The notes beneath the pieces are model-generated. The model had not been told where the DNA came from. It worked only from the letters and a program-made list of their open reading frames with translations, and made no database searches. This document shows, piece by piece, positions 1 to 10,988 of a DNA stretch of 64,000 nt (the first letter of the stretch is position 1; each line of letters opens with the position of its first letter). Source of the DNA: Panicum virgatum (Eukaryota; Streptophyta; Magnoliopsida; Poales; Poaceae); NCBI RefSeq assembly GCF_016808335.1, contig NC_053137.1, positions 11,396,506 through 11,460,505 on the forward strand, written 5' to 3'. Made by a program: the position numbers and the translations under genes.

Positions 1-640
1 TTGTGTCTCCTCAAGCCATTGAGTTGCACGGCCTTCGAAGAGGTGAGCGTCCATGCATATATGTGAGCATCTACATTTGTACTTTGTTTCAAAAAAAAAA
101 AGGAGTTACACAGCATGCTTCTAAAACAAAAGCAAATCAACAAATTCGGCTGGAAGAGTCCATGTCAAGATGCAGAAGGGACGTTAGGAGTAGCAATCCC
201 ACACGAACCAAAGACCAACCTGTAACGACAGTACTGTAGGTTCACATAATAAGGAAAAGTTGCCTAAGGTCAATTTCAGTGGGAGTGTCATGTACATTAA
301 ATTTGCTAATATATACCAATAATATGAGGAAAGAGAAGAGAGGAGTGTCATCACCATAACACTCTACTGACACAGTTATTAAAATTTCAGTCTAGATAAC
401 TGTGTCGATGACACTCCCATTGAGACCGGTCTAACAGCCTTACCCCTTTGGGGTTGAGATGTACTCGCGCACTCCTTTTTCTCCTCGAATGAGCAGTCAC
501 AAATTCAATGGACGAGATAGTAGCGCACTAGTTCTTTACGTTACTAGCCTAATAACGATTCTCATTTAGTTTCCTTCTTGATGTGGCCTCACTGGCCAAA
601 AGGCTTGGCTTTTAGCTAGGACTAGTAAGATGCTCGTGCT
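1..640. repeat. Left arm of inverted duplication, outer segment
   Basis: This stretch matches, in reverse complement, about 50260-50640. Shared blocks include the text around 118-240 (ending in acgaaccaaagaccaacc), the block around 430-560 with its run aactagtgcgct-like core, and the segment ending aaaaggcttggctt near 600. The left arm has extra sequence at about 45-115 that the right arm lacks. The match starts at the window edge, so the duplication probably continues to the left. No gene is recognised here; the short open frames show no family motif. Confidence 0.75.
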
Positions 641-2089
641 AACATCACGGCTAAATTTCATATGTACACCAAACAATATATTTGATCACAATTACCACAT
701 TTCACAAACAAATAAATGATGGCTTGTACAAGTAGACATATAACTGATTTGTTCTTCATATATATGGACAGAGCAGCCATTAGATTAAATATATTACACA
801 TTTTTGGATATTTAGCAAACCTGAGGCCTAATTGTTCACACAAGCAATGAAAGCACTAACTCTTGAGGCCTTGATACAGCACTGGATGTAGCTCAGAAAC
901 TTGCGTCAACAAATTTGACGCAAATTTCAGATCAGTAACGATGGTGCAGATTAGTGTTATGCAGAAAAATGACTGAGTAATTGGTGCCATAGCATTCCTC
1001 TAGAAAATTACATACTATCTGAAATCCACTTCAACACTCCTTTCTAAAGTCTGGAGTGCATACTTTTTTTTTCAAAACTATATATCTCAAATCTTACATT
1101 TGTACGGAGCAATAAACAAGAGGCACGTCGGCAGGTACCCTTACCTCAAAAGGCTCGGCTCACCACATATTTGTCTATTCAAAATACAAAACCTACAGTC
1201 AAATAGAGATCTTTCTTACTGAAAGTGCCAAGGTACAGATCTTTGTTTCCAACAACTCTGCCAATCCGAGACTGCCATCTTGATCAAATTACCAAATCAT
1301 ACGTGGAGGTACTGAGCAAGCAGAGAAAAATCATTTTTTGAAAACAGCCATCACATTGCATATTTTTTAAAACATCTATGTGTATTTCACATGAAAAGAT
1401 ACAATGTATATTGATCCTGTCAAACCATTACAAATAGTTCACTGCGCATATCATGCATCCGCTTGGTCCTGTCAATAAAAAAGCAGGCGTGCAGCTCGTG
1501 ATGGATTTTCAATCTTTGTGCATGAACAGACTGCGCAGAGCATTGCCGACAATCAGCCGCTTTGTTCCAAAGAAAGTATTCTAGGGATTTATTATTGCCT
1601 GACGCTTTACTGGAGTCCCAGCAAGGCGATCACCCTTCTGATTGAAAGCAACAACAGATGGCGTTGTTCTTGTCCCTTCAGCATTCTCGATGACCTTTGG
1701 GTTCTGCGGTCATTTGATTGCAGATTCAGCTAGATAAATGAGGGAGACAGTATAGTCTATGGTGCAGATAATAAGAGCAAGAAAACCAGCGAAGAAAACA
1801 AACAGTATAGTCTATGGTGCTATCAAAGAAATCCCCAATAAGCAAACAGGTGAATGACAATTACTTCTCAGATGTAGAGCCAAGATACAAAACAACACTG
1901 GAAAAAAATTAGAATTTAGATGCTTGATGCGCTAACAAATTGAGCATAAACAAACTAATTCATCCCAACAATCTAATTTGAGCCACCCATATGTAATAGA
2001 TAACTAAATTTAAAAGGCTTTCTAGCATGACTTTGGCATTTGAGTCTGAATATTGTGTGTGGTTTTGAACATACAGTCATATATATCTA
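641..2089. other. No gene recognised; AT-rich intergenic DNA
   Basis: About 1.4 kb of AT-rich sequence with only short, featureless open frames. It is the beginning of the roughly 5.4 kb block (about 622-6065) that is present in this left arm but missing from the matching place in the right arm near 50265. No terminal inverted repeat or target duplication could be found at the ends of that block, so whether it is an insertion here or a deletion in the other arm is open. Confidence 0.6.
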
Positions 2090-2546
2090 GTCTTCCACTC
2101 TGTTCTTAAGGCGTGAGGCGTCTGTGGCGATCCCACCCCTCTAAGGACGCCTAAGCGCGTAAGGCGCGTGGCGAGGCAACGCCATAGACATATGTTAGAA
2201 TACTATGACAACATAATTTAGTACCACACATACATACCTTTGTTGAGCTGTTGTAGCACCCATTCTCCCCTTTGCTGCTGCTCTTTCCATCCATTCTCTT
2301 CTCCCAAGTAGCAAGCTACACAAATAATGAGCAATGAATCAATCAGCAAGACTAACAAAAGAAATTAAGTGCAAAAACTGGACACTGTCAACAGGAATGC
2401 ATGAACACACAACACAGCAATACAATCACACGGCATAAGTGCATAACTAACATCATTAGTTCAGTACATCAGCCCATAAGTTTAGAGCCTGGTGGACATA
2501 ATTAATAGTAGTTCTAGTCCACAATTTCAGACTCTAGTACTCCACA

Positions 2547-2795
2547 TTAAATAAGACAATATAAGTAGTGCACAAAAGCAGCATGATGTAAGTCACATAG
2601 CTTACATGTCACCTTATCTCGATCCTTAGGGTCTGCCCAGTACCCATACTCCCAGCCCGGATCATTTGACTTTGCTGGTCTTCGTTTTGGATCAGTCTTG
2701 GGATCATACTCTGCTGCCACAGAAGCTGGACTCTCCATTGTGTTGTTGGCTTGATGGCTGCAGTGTAAATAGAACTTTAATAAGCTAATCGGCAC
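2547..2795 (-). pseudogene. BED-type zinc-finger fragment of a hAT transposase
   Basis: The minus-strand translation contains DPGWEYGYWADPKDRD followed by KVTCKLC and a nearby His, the start of the BED-like zinc finger often found at the N-terminus of plant hAT-associated proteins: Trp-rich lead, a Cys-x2-Cys pair, then His residues. Only about 80 residues are open and the frame then diverges, so the finger is incomplete and no transposase core (RNase H-like fold) follows. It lies wholly inside the hAT element at 2098-3626 and is best read as a relic exon. The true exon limits are uncertain. Confidence 0.6.
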
Positions 2796-3171
2796 TGTAC
2801 TTTGTTTATTGATTAGCTAGAGCTAGCACAGCACAGGAACTACATAAGCAGCAGAGCTGAGAGCAATCTGCCCAACCATCACACAGGCACAATAGAGCAG
2901 AGAAGAGGGCACTGGAAATTACCTGGCCATAGGAGAGGGCTGGCGTCGTGGACCAGCAAGGCCGTCGTGGACCAGGCGACCAGTAGAGAAATCCTAGCGG
3001 ACCAGCTCTAGGCTCCAAGCGTCGCTCTCCACAGATCAGAGGGGCAGCGCTGCAGGGGCGGAGGGGCAGCGCTGGAGGGGCGGTGGAGAAGCAGAGGGGC
3101 TGTGGCCGGTAGAGAAGCAGAGGGCAGAAAAGCAGCAGTGGAAGGGCGAAGGGGCCAGGGGCGGATGGGCC

Positions 3172-3261
3172 GAGGATGCGCCGCCGGCTGCCGCGACCCA
3201 AGCTCCAGGCGCCGCCGAGGATGCGCCGCCGGCTGCCGCGACCCAAGCTCCAGGCGCCGCC
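3172..3261. repeat. 45-bp tandem repeat, two copies
   Basis: Two back-to-back identical 45-bp units (3172-3216 and 3217-3261), each starting gaggatgcgccgccggct and ending caggcgccgcc. Both are GC-rich and lie inside the hAT element near its right end. The neighbouring block at about 3040-3090 has a similar looser duplication of gaggggcagcgct. Confidence 0.9.
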
Positions 3262-3634
3262 CTCTTCTCTTCCAACCCTATCCACAGGTCAGCTCTCCCT
3301 GTTTCCCTCCCAAATTGCGTCGATTGCAAGCTTTGTTGGTGGCCGGCCTCTATTTCCCACTCGATTTCCCGCCGCTCGGTCTTTTCCCGCTCGATTTCCC
3401 ACCGCTCGATCTGTTCCCGCTCGCCTCCCCTCTTTCCCGCCTGGGGCCTCACGTATGGCGCCCGCCTCATCCAATTGGACGCCCAGGCGACGCCTATAGA
3501 CACCTAGACGACGCCTTCGGCGCAAGGCGGACGCCATACGCAGTCGGCCAAGGCGAAGCAAACGCCCAGGTTGCCAATTGCGCCTTGTCGCCTAGGCGAC
3601 GCCTAGGCAACGCCTTAAGAACAGAGGTCTTCCA

Positions 3635-5864
3635 TATAAACTGAAGTGAATTAAACATGGATTCTATATACTTCTAAGACTGAACTCGATTCAGGGTTCC
3701 ATGTATGTATGTTCTCCATGCAGTACAGCACTTGCTTTGAAGCCAAAGTTCAGCCTTACCTTTGTATCAATACTTGAATCATAACTTGAAAACGAATTAA
3801 TATGATTTGTCTGATTCCCACATGTTTATGAAGAATAGAACCTGATAGGGATCACCAGTTCAGTCAAATTCGTTAAAATTAGCCTAATACTTAAATCATT
3901 AAGGTAGCCTAATACTTAACTAACACACGTCCACAAACCTGTACAAACTCCGATCACTTCATATGCTATGTTCTCACCCTCTCTATTAAAATCAAGCCAA
4001 AGCACCAGCCTCTGGCACCTCCTAGCTTCTTCCAAAGTATGTATTATAGCCTGCTTGTCCTGCATTTTGAAGGAACAAATTCATGAAGAGAACTGAAGTG
4101 TAAATAAACCAAAATGTTACACTAACATCATGACATGCCACGGTTGATATCTATGAAGAAAATAATCTCAATACGTGGACAACATGTAAGCCACGAATCC
4201 TATACCAAGAAACTGAATAGTAGAATCATGCTTCTCATTTATCAAGCCAATCTCAAAAGAAAGAATACGTGAATCAACTGGAGAGCCTAATTCTAATGCA
4301 ATTTAGGGATCACCATTTCAGTTCAGCTAGAAATGCCCTAAACGTTGAAACTGTTTATTGCAGCAGAACCTGCAATCTTGGGGAGACGACCAAACCAATC
4401 CAGGAAAAAAAAACACCAACACAAGTGGTCTGCGACTGCAAGCCACCACAACGTCGGCCTTGATCCCTAAATCCAATCAACGTCGGTCTTGATGCTAATG
4501 CCAGGAACATCAATTAGGAAGCAGACCATACTTTTTATCGATGCTCTCCAAAGAGACCTAGATAGAGTACTAATCGAACAACTGGATTCCATACCAAGCA
4601 TCATAATATTAGGAAGCAGACTCAAAATATTTTTACCTCTGGGTTGATGTTGTCCATGCCAGGAGATGTTAGGAAGCAACACCAAGTTCTGCAAAATAAA
4701 GGATAATTAGGAAGCTATTCAAATAAGAAAATCATCTGCTTAGCAACAGTATTCATGTTAGGAACTGAAGTCATGGTTAATCCCAACAAAGAAACAGGTC
4801 ACTGTCAATATGGCAAGATATATTTGGTGTTGAATTCATGCAGGGAAGCAGCAAAATTAATATCTTACAGTTTTGTGGACAACAAGTATATAAATGATGC
4901 TAGTATCAATCTTTTATTTTATTTTTTTCATTCATCAGGTAGTGGTAACAACTAAAATTTGTAGCCAACGGTGGCGAGTAATATCTTGTACCCTAAATTC
5001 ATTGACAAAAGTAACCTACGGTTTCATGAAAGACTAAAATGATGTCAGCCACTGTAGCCCTTTACCTATCATAACATAAGCTTTGTTCCAAGGATTGCTA
5101 TGCAGGATGCTTTGTTCAGGATTGCATAGCATAAGCATGAAGCATTCGTTGTTCCAAGGCGCCGCCGCCTCAACCACGCACCGGCGAGGTCTGTGCGGCC
5201 AAAGTCGCTGGCGGAGTCTCGAGCGACGACAGTTGGGAGGAGCTGAAGCGGAAGAAGGAGCAGGCCGCCGGCGCACGAGCATCAGGCCGCTAGCTCCTTT
5301 TACTTGGTCACTCATGCCGCCGGCGCAGGAGCGGGAGCTAGGATGCGTCTGCACCAGGGCGGAGGAGATCTGTTTTGGGCGAGGGAATCGTGGCTGGTGT
5401 CGGGGGCGTCCGCGGCGCTAGCATCCGCAATCGCAGGAATCCCGGTGGGGTGAGCACGGATCCGCGCGCCGGCAGCGGGATTCGCGGCAGGATGGTTGTG
5501 GATCGACGGCGCTCCCCAGGCTCGCACTGGACCAAGGGCGGCGGCGCCCGAGACCGGCCGCCCCGAGATACGGCGGCGGCTCGCTGCCCCCAGGCCGGCC
5601 GCCCCCAGATTCGCCGGTGGGAACCGCCCTCGAGGAGCCGTGATTTTTGCGTGGGTACATGCGGGCGGGTAAGCGTCGCGGGCGGTGAGAAAAAAAAAAT
5701 CAATTTGGGCGGAATCATTTTCCTTCGTGCGTTTTTTCAGTCCGCCTCTAGTGCTGTCAAGCAAATGACCTTACACGTGGATCCTCAAAATGATTTTTGT
5801 GAGAGGTATAGTTAAATTAATTTTGGTGAAAATTATTCTCAATTCTTTTATCATTTATAGTATA
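3635..5864. other. No gene recognised; AT-rich then GC-rich block
   Basis: Sequence from 3635 to about 5040 is AT-rich with no supported gene. From about 5150 to 5690 it becomes strongly GC-rich with overlapping open frames on both strands, which is typical of a grass 5' exon/UTR or of GC-rich transposon DNA. None of the translations carries a recognisable motif. It lies in the left-arm-specific block and could be the first exon of the same minus-strand element that gave the BED fragment, but nothing in the sequence proves this. Confidence 0.45.
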
Positions 5865-5872
5865 GATTATAG

Positions 5873-6054
5873 CATGGTTCAACTTCCCGGACGGGAGCCG
5901 TCGCGGTTTCCGCGGCTCCCGTTTCTCGTCCCGACTCAAAAACGAGAGACCGATCGGGAAACGCCGGAAACTGGTAGGAAACGCCGGAAACCGCCCGGTT
6001 TCCCGTTCCCGGACTTCACCGGGAAATTACTTCCCGACGGGAAGTTAAACCCTG
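5873..6054. mobile_element. hAT-type MITE, 182 bp
   Basis: A short palindromic element with inverted ends CATGGTTCAACTTCCCG (left) and CAGGGTTTAACTTCCCG (right, reverse complement), differing at two positions. It is flanked by a perfect 8-bp target duplication GATTATAG at 5865-5872 and 6055-6062. The interior is rich in gggaaacg/cgtttccc-type inverted motifs and codes for nothing. Confidence 0.85.
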
Positions 6055-6062
6055 GATTATAG

Positions 6063-7033
6063 TATAGATTTGAGAAGAACTGAAATTGGGTACGGCTGAA
6101 GAGACGAAACGCAGGAAAGTTGTTCGATGATGCAGCAATGACACCGACTATTGTTTGTCCATTTCGGGATCTACTCGTGCCCAAATTCAGACGCCATCTA
6201 GCGCTGTAGAAAATAAAGGGCGCATACCAAAATCCTATCTGATATTTCTGCTTTACCGGCTAGGCCGATGAAATTTCATTATCATAAAAAAATTCAACTT
6301 TGATTTAAATTCGTGGGCAGTTGGCTCGTCCACTGACCAAGAGAAAACGACCCACACAACCCTACTAAGTACTAAATAAAAAATTTCACATCCATGCTGT
6401 TGACAGGTTCAAAGAGGAGCAAAAAAAAATCCTGCTTTATCTGTAACTTTATAATATGTTAAATGGTTTGCGGACAAGAAAGTGGCCTTTTCTTATTAAG
6501 TTTGACAAAAAAACGGTTTTTATCTATTACTGCCGATGGAATCTTGATAAATCCGAAAATTCTGCTTTATCGATAACCTCCTGTAGAATTTTGCATGCTA
6601 AGAACAATTCCAGACTCTAGTAGACCCTCTAAATAAACTCTCATCTTAAATTTGGAAGATGAAATAAAAAAACTACACTCCGCGGCGCTTTTTTTTTTTT
6701 GACAAACTAGCAGAGCTCTATTTAGCGGAGGTCTTCAAATCTCTTCCTCCATCCTCCATTCCAGGAGTTTTAGGTAGCCCCATATCCACCGACAAACATA
6801 TTCCACATTTTAAATTAAAAGAATAGGAATAGATTTAGAGATTACTGTTGGAGTTAAAATAAAAAATAGTCTTTAAAAATAGAGGGAGCCCTAACTAAAA
6901 AATAGAGGGTCTGGTTTTAAGGTATTGCTGGGATGCTCTAACGCGACCGATCAAAGCTGTCCTTTTTAGTCTCGGCCGTTTCGGCTTCACCACTCGACGC
7001 CGTCTCCGAGTGATCTCCTTCCTTCCGCCCGCC
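6063..7033 (+). promoter_or_regulatory. Upstream region of ILR1-like copy A, shared with copy C
   Basis: This 970-bp upstream region matches in reverse complement the region upstream of copy C (about 49164-50260). Conserved blocks lie at about 6190-6420 and 6520-6600 and immediately before the ATG. Between about 6603 and 6935 is a copy-A-specific MITE-like insertion with partly inverted ends (tagaccctctaaata near the left end, tagagggtctgg near the right). This changes the promoter-proximal DNA relative to copy C. No clear TATA box was picked out. Confidence 0.55.
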
Positions 7034-10000
7034 ATGGCCGCCGCCCGCGCCTCCTCTAGTTTCCTCCTCCTGCCACTACTGCTCTGCTCGCACCTGACGA
7101 TCGCCCTCGCCTCGCCGGCGGGGGAGCTCCTGGGCGAGGCGCGCGCGCCGGGGTTCGCCGCGTGGCTGCGCGGCGTGCGCCGGCGCATCCACCAGCGGCC
7201 CGAGCTGGCCTTCCAGGAGTACCGCACCAGCGAGCTCGTGCGCGCCGAGCTCGACGCGATCGGCGTCCCGTACAGGTGGCCCGTCGCCCAGACGGGGGTC
7301 GTGGCGACCATCGTGGGCGGCGGCGGCGGCGGCGTGCCCGTCGTCGCGCTCCGGGCCGACATGGACGCGCTCCCCTTGCAGGTCCGTTTGTTTCTCGGTT
7401 CTGATCTTGCGCGCGCTCGGATGGCAAGACGACCTCTCTCTAGCTAGTGATACTCAGGAGAATGTTCGGCCTTCCATGTGGAAATTGCTTTCCTCTGAAC
7501 TGTAGGGTCTGATTATATTGGAGTCTGAATCAATTTTTTTTTGAAACGAACCAGACAGAAGAGCTACCGATTATATTAAAAAGAAGATGCAGTCTAGACT
7601 AGGCAATACAATAAAAGGGAAAAAAACAACACGAGTAATTTGGATTGGGACATCAACACATGCTCAACTCAACTATCGGTCGGATTGAGACATCGACACG
7701 ATCCGCAACAACTCTGGCCCACCGGATTGGGACATCGACACAAGCCACGTAAACACTCCACACTCCACGCTACTCAGACACAGCCACACACTAGCCGGTC
7801 TCCACTCGAGCGCCATCCCTGCAGCGCCCAAACCAGGGCCGCCACAACTTGCAACCTTCTTTTTTTCTATTTTCGCTTTTTGAGAAAGAAGCAAAAGAAA
7901 GAAGAGGAAGAAACTCCTTGTCACAGCTGAGCGACGAATGCCGAACCACCACGCCAGAAAATGCCCGATGTCGCCTTCAGGAAGGACACAACACTAGAAG
8001 TGCCGTCGACAACGACCCAAGAAGGGTTGGATTTTCATCCGCATTTTCAAAGGACGGTGAGGGCTAGAGAGGATGCCTCCAACGAGGAAGCGGCGCCCTC
8101 AGACGTCGCCATCCAAACTTTCGCCAAAACCTCAACCGGCCTAGCTGCGAGGAAGCAGTCAGAGCAAAAGCGACCACGCAGACGGCGGCACGAAGAAGAA
8201 GCCGATATTGTCAGTTACGCCACCATGGCTCAGCTAACGCACCTCCGCTTGGGTGCAAGTCAGCCACACCACCATAGTGTCGTTGACAAGCACCCGAGCA
8301 AGCCACTGCCGGCCACGCCACCACGACGCCGCCGAAGCACCTCCGCAAAGCCTTGCAGGCCACACGCACGTCGCAGTCGGAGGCCGCCGAAGGGGGCCTG
8401 GAGCACCATCACACCGCAAGACGCGACGGAGGAGCATAAGACTACGACCCCCACCAGCGAAGAAGCCACCACCCCAGCATCGGGAACGGCTGGGAAACAC
8501 CGGGAGAGCGTGTATCCGGCCGCCATCCGAGCGGATCCGTCCAGCTCCGGTGTGGATCTGGCCGCCGACCACGCCCACGGCGCTACAGCAAGGATGAGGG
8601 GAAGGAGGGAAGGGGTTGGGGGAGGAGGAAGAGGAGGGAGGAGGGGGGGGGGCGAGCTAAGGGCCCCGCCGCCGCCCTCCTCGCTTCCCGCCGGGCTTCC
8701 GGCGAGCAACTCAGGCGGCGGCGAGGAAAGGGGGCGTGGGAGGCGGGTGACGAGGCGGGGGGATGGGAGCCGCCCGTGTCGCCCCCAACGGGATGACGCG
8801 GGGGAGAAATGTTGGGCTGTTCCTAGTCTGAATCAATTGACTTGCATTGCAAGATGATGCATCAGTTTCATGAAAATAGGATCATAGAACATGATAATGA
8901 TATAGTTGGTTTCATCATCAGAATTTTTGATTTGTAATCATCTACCATCACATTCTCTGAATACATCGTAAGTCAGGTCACTTGGATTTGATCTGCAATG
9001 TGCAATCTATCTGATAGAATAAGACCATGTTTAGTTCCCAAAAATTTCCTATAGTACTCATCACATCGAATCTTTGGACACATACATGGAGCATTAAATG
9101 CAGTTGAAAAAATAACTAATTACACAGTATAACTGTTTCATACGAGATGAATCTTTTAAACCTATTTAGTCCATGACTAGACATTAATTGTCAAATAACA
9201 ACGAAATGTACTAAATTATCAAAACCTAAACTTTTCTCCCAACTAAACAGAGCCCAACAAACCAAGATTCTTGCCACGACAACTCCCATGGTACCAAATA
9301 AAAAATTGCCAAGGTCAACTAAGAGGATAAAAAAAATGCTTGGATCATTTGCGATAGTTTGCATTGCATTCATGAATATAAATTCAATGTATTCTGTAAG
9401 GCAAACAATCAAACCTATTACACTCTTTTATTAACGTTTGCAGAAAACATACTACTCCAGGTATGGTTGTTTGGCTTACTATGGTATCCTTTGGCAGGAA
9501 TTGGTAGATTGGGAATACAAGAGCCAGGAAAGTGGGAAAATGCATGCTTGTGGACACGATGCGCACACAACAATGCTGCTAGGAGCTGCTAAGCTACTTC
9601 AAGATCGGAAGGGTGACTTGAAGGTATTATGTTATTGAAATGTCTGGTTAATTTTTAAATGTTGCAGAACATGGCCGGATTGTTCTTTACTATATACTAT
9701 CAGGAAAATAGAAGTCAGTATGCTATGGTATATATGTACTCGATAATTGGAGACTTATTCTTGCCAAGGTTTAATTTTCTTTTTTTTTCGCTTGTGGTTA
9801 TTAGATCATATATGCAATACATGCTCGTGTAATATGTGTGGATCTTGTTCTCTTCATTAGGGTACTGTAAAACTTGTATTCCAGCCAGCAGAGGAGGGCT
9901 ATGGCGGGGCCTATTACATCTTACAAGAAGGCTGTCTTGATGACGTGTCAGCCATATTTGGCTTGCATGTCAGCCCAGACCTTCCATTAGGTTCCGTTTC

Positions 10001-10988
10001 ATCCAGGCCAGGACCCTTCTCTGCTACATCAGCTCGATTCATAGCAATCATGAATGGAAAAGGTGGACATGCTGCAGTACCCCAGCAGTCCATCGATCCT
10101 ATTGTAGCTGCATCCACTGCCATCCTCAGTCTTCAACAAATTGTCTCCCGGGAGATTGATCCACTCCAGAGTGCAGTAAGTGATCGACTTACAATCTTTT
10201 TTTTTTTGAAAGAGATACCCAAGGGAGACCCCTGAAGTTTAAGGTGCCGCACCCAGGGTTTGAACCCTGGGCGGAGCCTCCCGGCCAGTGGCCTTTGCCA
10301 CTGCTCCATGAGTTCCTCGGCATCGACTTACAATCCTATTTTTATGTATGAATTGTGCGGAGATGCTGAAAGTGAAAGATAGGTTCCTCAACTCCTTGCC
10401 GTTGAAACTATCAGGTGCTATCTATCACTTTTCTGAAAGGAGGAGAAGCTTTCAATGTTATTCCGGAGTCTGTGACATTTGGTGGCACCTTGAGGAGCCT
10501 GTCAAATGAAGGTTTATCATATCTCAAGAAGAGGATCAGAGAGGTAAACTCATCTCAAACCTGAACTGCGTAGCTTCTGCTACTCGTACAATTGATGTGT
10601 GCTTCTATGGAAGATTGTAGAAGGACAGGCAGCGGCACATCACTGTACTGCCTCTGTGGACTTCATGGAGGACAAGATGAGGCCATATCCTGTTGTGATC
10701 AATGATGAAGGGATGTATGGTCATGCTAAGGCGGTGGCTGAGAGATTTCTTGGTGAAAAGAACGTCAAGGTTTCTCCCCTGGTAATGGGTGCCGAGGATT
10801 TTGGGTTCTATGCTCAGAGAATGGCGGGCGCCTTCTTCAACATTGGAATCCGCAACGAGAGCACGAAATCAGCAGTCCATAATCTTCACTCCCCGTACTT
10901 TGAGATTGATGAGGATGTGCTTCCCGTGGGATCTGCATTCCATGCTGCCGTGGCAATTGAATACTTGAAGAAGCATGAATCAACATGA
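7034..10988 (+). CDS. IAA-amino acid hydrolase ILR1-like (copy A)
   Basis: M20-family metallopeptidase of the ILR1/ILL type, which releases free auxin from IAA-amino acid conjugates, usually in the ER. Five exons, all joining in phase 0: 7034-7381, 9498-9623, 9861-10175, 10415-10543, 10614-10988, giving 430 aa. An N-terminal hydrophobic signal (residues about 8-28, [11 protein letters not shown]) is followed by RADMDALP in exon 1, [10 protein letters not shown] (Cys134, His136), the glutamate pair in [10 protein letters not shown] (Glu169/170), GLH (His194) and NLHSP (His398), the expected metal ligands. The start has a good context (gccATGGcc); an in-frame ATG at 7010 is less likely. No KDEL-like C-terminus: it ends KKHEST. 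Introns hold LINE-like, MITE and SINE insertions, yet the reading frame is intact. Substrate preference cannot be told from sequence. Confidence 0.93.
7536..8824 (-). mobile_element. LINE-like retroposon in intron 1 of copy A
   Basis: A 1.29-kb block inside intron 1, flanked by a 14-bp direct repeat AGTCTGAATCAATT (7522-7535 and 8825-8838). On the + strand it opens with a T-run followed by gaaacgaac, i.e. a poly(A) 3' end on the minus strand, and the far end is very GC-rich. Variable-length target duplication plus a poly(A) tail indicates target-primed retroposition. No reverse transcriptase or endonuclease motif is seen, so it is truncated or internally deleted. Part of it (rattgggacatc-type blocks near 7640-7740) resembles the block at 63273-64000. 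The long + frame at 7961-8857 is treated as a GC-driven artefact. Confidence 0.72.
9023..9255. mobile_element. Tourist-like MITE in intron 1 of copy A
   Basis: A 233-bp element with ends GACCATGTTTAGTT and (reverse complement) GGGCTCTGTTTAGTT. TAA precedes it, and a degenerate aac follows. It is similar along its length to the MITE at 58175-58411 (shared atcgaatctttggacaca and gatgaatctttta-type blocks), so both belong to one PIF/Harbinger-type family. Confidence 0.75.
10197..10321 (-). mobile_element. tRNA-derived SINE in intron 3 of copy A
   Basis: A 125-bp insertion flanked by a perfect 14-bp target duplication ATCGACTTACAATC (10183-10196 and 10322-10335). Read on the minus strand it has a RNA polymerase III B-box-like motif (gggttcaaaccct), an upstream A-box-like tggcaaaggcc, and a terminal poly(A) run (the T-run at 10197-10207). 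These are the features of a tRNA-derived SINE of the kind known in grasses. It lies 22 bp after the exon 3 donor and leaves the splice sites untouched. Confidence 0.85.

Larger units (their letters stand above)
2098..3626. mobile_element. hAT-type DNA transposon with intact ends
   Basis: A 1,529-bp element bounded by perfect 17-bp terminal inverted repeats CTCTGTTCTTAAGGCGT and flanked by a perfect 8-bp target duplication GTCTTCCA at 2090-2097 and 3627-3634. An 8-bp duplication is the hallmark of hAT transposons. Both ends carry subterminal aggcg/cgcct-rich repeats. Inside, on the minus strand, is a BED-type zinc-finger exon (2547-2795), the usual N-terminal DNA-binding part of hAT transposases. 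No dimerisation or catalytic region is present, so the element is non-autonomous. It lies within the left-arm-specific block upstream of copy A. Confidence 0.88.

Noticed and set aside
7961..8857. 298-codon plus-strand open frame in intron 1 of copy A
   Set aside because: Lies wholly within a retroposon-like insert with poly(A) and target duplication; composition is GC-driven and no domain is recognised.
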